A stretch of DNA of 64,000 nucleotides. Source: Callipepla californica brunnescens. Taxonomy: Eukaryota > Chordata > Aves > Galliformes > Odontophoridae. Under the pieces are notes generated by a model that was not told the DNA's origin, did no database searches, and saw only the letters and a program-made list of their open reading frames with translations. Within the stretch, counting starts at the first letter, position 1, and every line of letters begins with the position of its first letter. The stretch lies in NCBI GenBank assembly GCA_023055505.1, contig JALIRH010000013.1:7378001-7442000 (forward strand), in the 5' to 3' direction. Below, piece by piece: positions 1-64,000 of this stretch. The position numbers and the translations under genes were made by a program.

Positions 1-54956
<54,956 letters not shown>

Positions 54957-55145
54957 CTGCAGAGAGAAGAACAATGATTTGCAGAACAGTCCTTGGTGAT
55001 CAGAGCCCACTGTGACATGTGACAGGACATCCTATGGCATCTTGCTTATTTTCAAATTTCAATGTCATCTGGGGACTATAGCTGATTACCAAAAAACAGA
55101 ATACCCTATTTTTAACCTTATTTTGCTATTTTGTGGCATGATCCT

Positions 55146-55163
55146 AAAAAAAAAAAAAAAAAA
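55146..55163. repeat. A18 homopolymer
   Basis: Eighteen consecutive A residues, about 190 nt upstream of exon 4 in gene orientation. Confidence 0.95.
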
Positions 55164-58100
55164 TCCTTTTCCTATCCATTCCCAACCTGTAAAAATGAAG
55201 TTAATTACTGGCTGCACAGGTCTCCATGGCACATGGGTTAGTTCTTTCCTTGATGCTCTGAATTTCTCTCACAGTTGGTATGACACTGTCAGAATTCCAC
55301 AGCAATTAAGTGTTACCATAAGGGTACAACTTAACACAGAAGTACCTTGGTCATACCTTTAGGGAACTGTAGGATTTTCTACAGATTTGCCACAATTAAT
55401 CAGACAGGATATACATATATTACAGAAATAAATAAGAATCAGAGGTAGTCTTAATTTAATAAAGCTTCTGAGTCTTTTCATTGTTTGAATACAGTGATGG
55501 CCATCTAAAGATTAAAAGATGTGAGACCCTAAAACAATTTTTCTAAAAAGCATTCTCTGACTTGATACCTGAAGGTATAAAGCATCAGATGCCATTCAGC
55601 TAATCCAAAGCCAACCACAGCATGCAATGTAGGCAACCAACCATTTTGCTTTGGATTATGCTGTTGACGAGAGAGGATGTGGATGCTGCACAGTAACCTC
55701 AACCTGCTTATCCCTGGCCTGGGACCTGCATCTATATGCTCATTGCATTCCTGAATGAGCCTTGCATTCTCCTGCTGTGTTTCCTCTCTAACTCCTGAGG
55801 AAATATTGAGGGATTTTTATAGAGAAAAAAAATCAATTACTAATTGCTTGGAGGATCTAGGCACACTGCTGTGGTACCTTGTGCCCCTCTTTGTGGGCTG
55901 CTGGTCTGAGCTGGCTGTGCAGTGTGCAGCATTTCCAATAAACACAGCTCACTGACCAGATGCCTCTCAAACACAAAAAGCACAGTCTGTGTTTAGGAGT
56001 CTGGACAGTGTGATTGCCTTGTTCTAGCACCACTGTAGCAGTCCAGCTGGCCCCTACCCCTTTGCCTAAATGCATTCTCTCCTTTTGCATCTAGAGCTGT
56101 TGTGGCAGCTGCTCTGTGATTAAAAAAGGCCCTAGTTGAACTGTGTTAGGGTAAGGCTATCTGTGCCTCCCATTAGTCCCTGCATTACTGTATCAGAGAT
56201 CTCTCCCTCCTTCATCTGTTGGAAGAACTTAATATGTTCTTGAATCTCCAGGAAAAGATGATAAAATATTTCTCTAACATTTTTAGCTAGTGAGGAGAAA
56301 TCTCGGTACTTGAAATCTTAAAAATTCCATGTACCCCTTTCTGGGAGTTGGCCGTTCTGGCTGCTCTTGAGAAAGGGTTCAAATAAATGGCAAAAGCCTC
56401 CCAAACTTCTTTCCCAATACCCCATCTGCTGGCAAACAGTGTTTTGCTTCAAATCGAGGGCAATTTGCTACAGCTACATGTTACAGCTGCCAATTTTCAC
56501 CATTTCACTTTACATGAAATTAAGTTTTGATGGTGAGTGACTTTTAGGCTTTGTAAAGCAGATGTCCATCACTCTCAGGGCAGCACACCCCTCTTCACAT
56601 CATCTCTCAGCTCTAGGAGTTTTAATCTGCAAGAAATCCGTGCTTTTTTGACCTGTAGAGTAGTCTGAATGTGGGGCGTGAGGTTTGGATTTGCTCTTCT
56701 GTTCCAAAGTACAACTCCACTGACAAAGGAAAACAGAAGTGGTTTATCTCACTCACTCTGTCTTTGTTACCCCATGACCGTTAACTTGTCTGGGAATAGG
56801 TCATTCATTTGGGGATATCAGTGTTCATTTTTTTGCTAATGACAACAGCCCTTGCTTAAGGAATGCCATGGAAATGTGTGAGTGCTCTCACTTGGAATCA
56901 ATCTCAAAGAACAAACTGGATGTGGAGCTGGAGTTCATGCTCTCCACAACCCAGAGCAGTTTCCCTCACAGAAACACGAAATGTGAAAAGTAAGGACTGA
57001 GACAGGATAGTGGAACTGGGACTTTTGATAGCTCAATTTTAGCTGAAAATTGGAAATAGGGTTCTTAGCGGATGAAGTGTACCGTGTGCTTCAGTCATGA
57101 TGAAATCAAATGGTGGTACAGCTTATCAGAAAGGTCAAAACATGACAGAGTTGTTTTACAAAAGGACTTGGATCGCTGTGCAGGTACAAGAGCTGCATGA
57201 TTAGCGTGGGGAGCTGTGACAAGGGGCCAGCAGGGCCCTGCAGAGCTCTTGTTGCACACTTTCTGATCTGAACGTGAGGCAGTGAAACTGAAGACAAAGA
57301 CCAGAAATCTGATGATGTCTATCATTTTCAGTAACATCTTTTCATGTCAGCTTTTATTCCGTGCTATTCGCTTTTTCTGACTGCATCAATCTATTAAAAA
57401 CATGCACTTCGGAGGAAAGTCACTGCAAGAAACATTGTGAGAGATACTAATTAGAATGAAAAATAGACCTTATCTCCCCACGTTTAGGAAGTTTCGGATA
57501 CACATCTGAACTTTTTGGCTGGGCAGGCGCTGGATCTAATCAAGCCTCCAGCTGAGAAACCTGATCTCGTGTCCACAACTTTGTAGCTTGTTCCAACCCC
57601 TAAAACTAATACAAAATATTTACGCTCAGTATGGTTTGTCTACTGCAGTTTCCCAAACAGGTCAACTACATTCTTATATTGAGTTACATTACAAACATGT
57701 GTTCAATGCTTGTGTATGAATATTAGTGCTGGTCAATGCCTCTGTGGTCTTGCTCTCCAGCTAACCCATACTTTGGAATACATCAAATGTGATGATACAT
57801 TCACAGCCAAATTTAAAGCTTATGCAAATAGTGAGAGGCCTTTCTACTTCCAAGAACCTGTCCTTGGATTACTTGCTGTAAAAGGCTGAGAAAGTAGATT
57901 TGCATTTCCAGTGAACAATGAGAGTGCAAAATAGTGTTGGGGGAAGCACATTCATATCTATTTCTCCTCTTATGGGTAAAAAGACAACTGCTGTGCCCTG
58001 TGACAGAGTGATGAGACAAGAATATAGACCAAGAGGAGACCTGCTGAGAAAAAGGAGCTTTTTGGTGCTGAACTATTCACAAACCTGGATCAAATTTTGA

Positions 58101-60332
58101 CTAATTGCTTCAACTGAATTTTAAAGCATTTGTGCTGTTATTTTTAGAAGGAATTTCACTGTTTGTTTAGAAACTGAAAGTTAAAAAGCTTAAAAAACAG
58201 CTATTTTAAACAAAAGCAATGTTTGTTTGAAAAACAATAAATCAAAAGAAGGTGGCTAAGCAAAAGAGTTAAATAATCCTGAAACACATGAAAACACTGA
58301 ATTATGCAATAATCTAAGCACTTCAGTCAAAACATAATACAATTTCTCTAAAGTATTTCCTTTCCATGGAAAACAAGCCATTACTTAACCCCGTCCTCCT
58401 CCATCATCTCTCCCCACCTCCAAGACTGACATCTGCCCAATTTTCAGCATCACAACAGAACTAAAAATGATCCACTTCTTTCAATTGCAAGTGGAACAGA
58501 TACTCATTGTGACACTCCTAAATGATCGGAGAACACCTCAGAGGGAAGCAGGAATTTACAGTGTATACCATGTAAGCTGTATTTCATTCCTAACTTGCTT
58601 TTAATGGCTGAACTGACGTATGGCTGAACTGCCACATGTCTAGACAGTTGCTAGAATTACACTATCCCAGAACATAAGCTACAGTCTAAACTGAAAGGCA
58701 AAATACATTCAGCCTTTCACATCACTATTTAAAATCTAGATAGTGCTTTAAAATCTCTTGGCAAGTAACAACAACAAAAAGCAGCTTCTGGGTTATAGGG
58801 ACCATTGAGCCTCAAAGAGGACCAGTGCACAGAGCCATGGACCTGTGCATCCTGCAGTTTGCTCGTGCTTCATTCCAGCTGCTGTAACAGCCATGCAAGC
58901 AGGAGTGAGCCAGCTCCTCTTGCTTTGGGCAGGAGTGTTTCCCAGGCAGCTTGACTGCTCACTTAACAGATAAGCAAATATAAAGTGGCTCAGCTTGGGA
59001 TCTTAACAAAATGACAAAGAATAAATACTGCATAGGGAACAAATCAAGTGCTAGCTGATACTTCTACAGTTTGCTCAGACAAAATACGGAACCCTTCATG
59101 AAACTCTTACACAGGTCAGACTGACTGGCACAGAAAAATGACCTGCTGGACATCAGGAGTGTCACTCCCAGCTTTACGAACACGTTCCCCACCGTCAGTT
59201 AATCTGCAGGCAGTTCACTCACTGTAAAAAAGCTTCACAACTTCTTGAAACAAAAGGGACAGGGTCACTCTCCTTAAAAAAACGATAACCTTGGCCTCAA
59301 GGAAGATCTCAGACTCCAGATGGTGGGAATCAATTGCACTCAACTGTCAGAAGTGGGAGAGCTGTGTCATGGAAGATGCAGGTGCTGTCCTGCAGCGCAG
59401 GGCTTGGAAGCCCTGCCCTTACCAGAGCTCAACTCCAAGAAAAAAGTTCTCAGCAAAGAAACACTTTATGAAAATAGCTTGGCACATCTGTTCCTCCTGA
59501 GTTGGAAGGTAATATACCCTATGAATCTTACCCATAAGAAAACACCCATAAATTCCCACAGGACAGTTAAGGAGAATAATTTACTGCAGGCTGCAAAGCT
59601 CATTATATGTGAAGAAAGACAAGAGTTGCAGCACGTGAGCGACTTATCAAGAGGGAGAGGCCCCTTCCTCCGGCCCCAGGCTGCCTGGCCGGCCCCACAG
59701 GTCAGCAGAGGTTTGCAGGAAACTGCAGCCAGGCCGGGTGCTGCTGCTCACCCAGCACAGCTTGGGGGGAACACGCAGCAAACAGGGAAGCCAGCACAGC
59801 AGTGGGAAGGGAGCGGCTGCGGAGCCGGCAGAAAATCAAGCACACTGCACACAAAGCAACTCAAAGGTCAAGTGCCTACAAGAACATTGTTTTCCTTCAG
59901 GCAGAGAAGCCCTCATGTTTAAATTCCCTTTCTGTCCTGGACACAATTAATTCCTGCTGGAGATGAGTCCCTTCTAATCCAGCCATCTCAGCAACGTGCA
60001 GCTTTCTCCCCAGGACTGTGCTGCACTCCTGCACTCAGTGTGCTGTGTGCTCAAGCTCCTTGCTTCCAGCATTACATCACCTCAGAGCATCCTCCCGAGA
60101 CACGTGCGCAAGACTTTGTACAGGATGTTGGGTGCTTTTCATTTCTGCTCATGTTTCGTACATCGTGAAGACAAACTGTCTCATGGTATCTGTATCACAC
60201 CTAAACCTGTGGAGATAACATCACCTCTCCCTTCAGCTACCATCCATCAGCTCACAGATGATACACACTAAGTGGCCTTTGAGGACAGGCATCCACTGCT
60301 GCTCATTTCTTTCAAATTCCCAAACACGCTCT

Positions 60333-60385
60333 CAGATTTCAGCTGGAAGGGACCTACAAAGATCACTCAGTCCAGTTCTCAGACC
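60333..60385 (-). mobile_element. CR1 LINE 3' end fragment
   Basis: AGCTGGAAGGGACCTACAAA followed by GATCACTCAGTCCAGTTCTC matches the very conserved complement of the CR1 3' end (GGTTGGAAGGGACCTCAAAGATCATCTAGTCCAA). Only about 45 bp are clear. CR1 is the dominant LINE of birds and other sauropsids, which supports the taxonomic guess. Confidence 0.65.
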
Positions 60386-61455
60386 ATGCACTTTGCTTCT
60401 CACTTTGTTCCTGCTGAAAACATACTGAAGGTACACACCCTCCCCATTTCTTTTCTTCCATCACTTGTATCTTACAAGAGCAGAGTAGCTGGAAAGTCTG
60501 AGTGATCAGTATCCCAGATCCTTTGGTTCATTTTTTTTACATAAACCCCATCAGTTTGTTCTTTTTCAAGGCCAAGAACACTCAGAGAACGTTTATAATC
60601 GTTAGCAGTTAAGTGACACTTTGGTCACGAGACTCTGGAAAGTGTTACAAGGAAATTGCCTGGCTTGCTGTATTCCTCCTGGTAGCCTATCAAAGCTTCT
60701 AGGTGCAGAGGTAACGTCTATAAAGTCACTTGTTTTTGAAACGGGATCTTTGAAAATAAAGGACTTCTCAGTTTGGCAGGCAAATGAAAAGAACTGGCGG
60801 TGGAATGTTTAAGTTAAACAGAAAGCAGAATATTTTATCTTTAGGCAAAACAAAAGTGACTGCAAAGCCCCCAGAAGCCATTCTGAGTCAACATGAAGCA
60901 TTCTGTTTTGGTCAAATGAAGTACATTCTTCCTTTGCAGATTGCCATTAGAAACACAGGAATATTTGTAGAGAAAAATATTATTTTATAAAATGTCACTT
61001 CAAAAATTGTGGGAGCAAAATTGCTTTCAACGCTGAGCAGGAAAAACAACAACAGAGAAGTCAAAATAGATTAAAAAAAGTCTCCATGTGTTGGCTGAAC
61101 CTATGTTTCAAGCATCAGATGAGTGCAAAAATTTTGATTACCCATAATATGAAATAATCAGCAGACACAGAGTTTGTAGGACATATTCACCAACTGAAGT
61201 GCCACCACTGGTCTCCTGTATTAACTGCTGGTAGCTGCTCAGCTGGGGTAAGGCACAGCAATTAGTGATCACTGGGTGGAAAGCCAATGGGAAAGAAGAA
61301 GGGGGGGAAATGTGTTTGTGATTTTGTCTGTCAGGCTTTTGTTTAGGAATTCTTTATTGTTAAAGGAGGAGACAGTTAACTCTTGCTGCTGGAAGTCAAG
61401 TGCTGCCACTGACACCATGCCAGAACACAATGCTGCTTGCTCATTTGTTACAAGG

Positions 61456-61479
61456 CTCCTCCACTTTCAAGTGGAGGAG
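61456..61479. repeat. Perfect 11-bp inverted repeat, 2-nt loop
   Basis: CTCCTCCACTT, then TC, then AAGTGGAGGAG. It would form a tight hairpin in single-stranded form. Function unknown. Confidence 0.9.
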
Positions 61480-64000
61480 TGGAGTTTAGAATACGGTTTG
61501 AAGATACTGAATGTCTTGACTGAGAACTGAAAGCAGCTCATTTTTCCCCTGTATCCAGACCCTTATATTTGAGGAACAGCACAGAGAGCCATGCATGCTG
61601 ACATAGCCTATATTCCCATGCCATGTGGCCCTGAATATGGAGCCAGACCCTTCCACCAGTCCAAGAGATAACCAGCTTATCTGCTGAAATGCACGCTGAG
61701 CAGATGGACACCACGTGCCTGTCTCAGCAAGCTGAGTGTCTGGCAGCATGTGTGGCTGTCTTGATGCCTCCAGCGTGAAAGGAGGAAGAAACGTGACTCC
61801 AACACTGCTAATATCTTCTGGAGAGCAAGCCAAAGCCCAAGTCAGGGCTGCTTCTCACATTCAAATTATCTCTGTGAACTGTCAAGAGAATTAAGGAGGC
61901 AGAAATCAGCTTCAAAGAATGTCGGAACAAAAATATGGTCAAACGAAGGATGCTTTCATGCATTTCCACCCTGTTTAGGTTTTTCTCAGTGAGGAATTAT
62001 GAAGGAGATGGAGCTTCACATCTCTGGGCTGTGGCATCTGGTAACCAAGGGACTGCAGCTGATGTGACACTAAGCCCTGGTGGAGCACTTGTCCCACCTG
62101 CCCTCTTCATTCTTCACAGCAGCAGAGAGAGCTCATGTCCTTGCCTGCGATGTCTTGCCGCCAGAGCTGATGAGCAGTGAGATACATGCTCTGACAAGAC
62201 AAGCTTCTTGGATCCATCCCTCTTTTTCCTTCAGATTGGCTATGAACCAAAAGGAACTAATGGGAAAGGCTGCATGAATTTAAACAGAGATGCAGAAAGA
62301 AGTGAAGGATTTTCCTTCATCTGTGGACTGTGCTCACACGGATCATGTAAGCAGCCCTTGAGTTTCATAAGGAGCCTTGGGAGGACTCGAGCTCCATTTT
62401 CAGCTCTTGTGTTCTGGACCCCTGGCAATGATGCAGTACAGCTCAGGAGTTCCAGTGCTTCATGGTGTCCTTGAGAACACTGAAAGGAGACAGACCTCAC
62501 TTTCTGTACAGCAGTATATTCATGTTACACCATGTTGCTGTATACCGTACTGAAAACCAAACGTACAGAAGGGGATTACTCCCTCAGCCCTGTCATGTGC
62601 CTGGCTCGCAGTGTCACTGCCATGGGAAACTCCGGCAGCTGGCTGGGCCTCAGTAGGAAGCTAGTGTTAGTGTTCACCAACAAACATGTTCAAAGAGTGA
62701 AACACACCAGGCACGAGCGGGAACTAGTTATTCTGCCCCAAGGTACTCTCACCCTGCATGGCAGCCAGCTCGGATGTACTGGGCCTGTGTAGACTCTTTG
62801 TGCCAGTGACAGGTCAGAGGAGGTTGGATTCACTGGTTTTTGAGTAGTCAGTAAAGCGTCAGCCCTATCATGGCCCTACTTATTTAAAGAAACAGAGTAA
62901 GAGCTCTGCTTTGCATAAAAAGTAATTGAGAACGTCTGCTGCTGACCTGCTGTTCCCACGTCTTGACATCCCTTACTGTTCTAGTAAAGCAGGACCACTG
63001 GTGTGTATGGACAGGAATCAAAGCACAGCTCAGAAACTTGGATGAAGTTCTCTAGACAGTATTTTGCAAGATGTGACCAGCTCCAATTACCACTGTAATC
63101 ACGATGCACAATTTGCTGATGGAGGGGAATAAAACAGAACAGAGCCCATTCAACTTCCTGCTCCTGAAGCTGAGCAGTACAGAGAGGTACAGCAAACCCC
63201 ATGCTGCTACATGGTGCTAAGGGCTGCAAGGAAATCACAGCCAAAGCCAAGGCCGCACTGGGCTGGTGCAGGGCACTTCCAGCTGAAACCCTGGGGACTA
63301 TCAGTTGTATGCTGACAGTAACAGTATTTCAAATAGGAGAGCTGCAAGTACTGATTTCTGTCTAGGCTGAGATGTGGGATGGTGGAAGAAATCTTTTTGT
63401 TTCTGTCTTCCTCCACCTCTAAGTCATGTTCAATCTATACATGCCCAAGGAAACCCAGCAGAGAGGGCTCTCTGTGTTGGAACATGAGAGAGAAGCCTGC
63501 CCCTTCCTTGGGCTCAGGAATCCCAAAGGTTTGAAATAAAGGAGTACTCTCTGCAGGAACACCATTTGCTTGGGAAGAGTAATTGCAGAAGGCAGAGCAG
63601 ATAGCTGGCTGCCTTGCTCCCCTACCACTGCAGAGCTTTTCCCTCGGTGCTGTACTGAAATTAGAAGAGCAGTTCAGAACTTCCTGACTGTTTCTACTCC
63701 AGATCCCAAGCTACGCTGTATTTTCAATGAGGAGAGGGGTGACAGGAGAAGGAGGTTGTCTGCTTTTTAATTACAGTCCTTGGGACTCGCAGCTGCAGAA
63801 GGGAAACAGAAAAGGCCTTGAGAACAATGATTCAGGATTGAGGTCCTGAGCACTCCCTCCCTGCAGACCGCCAGTGCAGCTGAGATGCAGCGCTGACCGC
63901 CACCATCAGAGCCCGTGAGCTGCCTGCTGTGCGGGGGTCATGGCCCAAGTGCACCGGGGAGAGCTGCTGCATGCCAGATTCTGGCAGAGCTTGGAAGCTT

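Larger units (their letters stand above)
54957..64000 (-). other. Sequence 5' of KDRL exon 4 (intron 3 and possibly beyond)
   Basis: 9,044 nt. I searched the minus strand for Ig1 signatures (a W-x-x-P strand, FC(K/S)TL, YxC followed by a donor in the right phase) and for a signal-peptide exon, and found no convincing exon. It holds an A18 run, a degraded CR1 piece, a hairpin, and a GC-richer plus-strand open frame at 59320-59922. Confidence 0.7.

Noticed and set aside
56700..56800. Minus-strand frame near 56740 with NHFCFPLSVELYF, considered as a possible Ig1 exon
   Set aside because: No following YxC, no donor in the required phase, and stops close by on both sides.
62981..63250. Minus-strand frame containing QQIVHRDYSGNW, resembling a kinase catalytic-loop word
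   Set aside because: No APE, DFG, AxxN or other kinase motif around it, and the true catalytic loop of this gene is in exon 23.

Overview
This is a vertebrate nuclear genomic window carrying most of one large multi-exon gene on the minus strand. The gene encodes a class V (VEGF-receptor) receptor tyrosine kinase. I traced 21 coding exons between 3139 and 54956. All have GT-AG splice sites, all are open, and all codon phases agree from one exon to the next (2,862 coding nt, 953 complete codons). By alignment to the human KDR exon plan they correspond to exons 4-24 of 30. The window therefore lacks the 5' exons (signal peptide and Ig domain 1) and the 3' exons (C-terminal half of the kinase C-lobe and the tail).

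The protein does not match KDR, FLT1 or FLT4 as I know them. Its ectodomain is closest to FLT1, its juxtamembrane and kinase regions mix KDR-like and FLT4-like residues, and its kinase insert is its own. The best fit is the fourth VEGF-receptor class, KDRL (kdr-like, VEGFR-4), which is kept in fish, birds and other non-placental vertebrates and is absent from placental mammals. With degraded CR1 LINE fragments, few other repeats and moderate intron sizes, this suggests a bird, probably chicken or a relative. The species assignment is inference.

Layout, high to low coordinates (direction of transcription): 64000-54957 is intron 3 or further upstream sequence with no recognised exon, holding a CR1 fragment, an 11-bp-arm hairpin and a 200-codon plus-strand ORF that I do not trust as a gene. 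54956-51561 encodes Ig2, with a CpG-dense patch in intron 4. 50165-48466 encodes Ig3. 47874-45872 encodes Ig4, the atypical Ig domain without a canonical disulfide. 34959-24371 encodes Ig5, spread over two very long introns and carrying an RGD tripeptide. 18448-18155 is Ig6. 16264-14445 is Ig7. 14333-14227 is the transmembrane segment. 12938-12803 is the juxtamembrane segment. 11508-3139 is the split kinase domain up to the middle of the C-lobe. 3138-1 is intron 24.

The points I would look at first are: a predicted soluble-receptor isoform by read-through into intron 13, paralleling soluble FLT1 and soluble KDR; the RGD in Ig5; loss of the KDR Tyr951-type site in the kinase insert; two unusual cysteines between the catalytic lysine and helix C; a CpG-dense patch that could be an internal promoter; and a near-identical 31-bp direct repeat flanking exon 13. 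No RNA genes, CRISPR arrays or intact mobile elements were seen.
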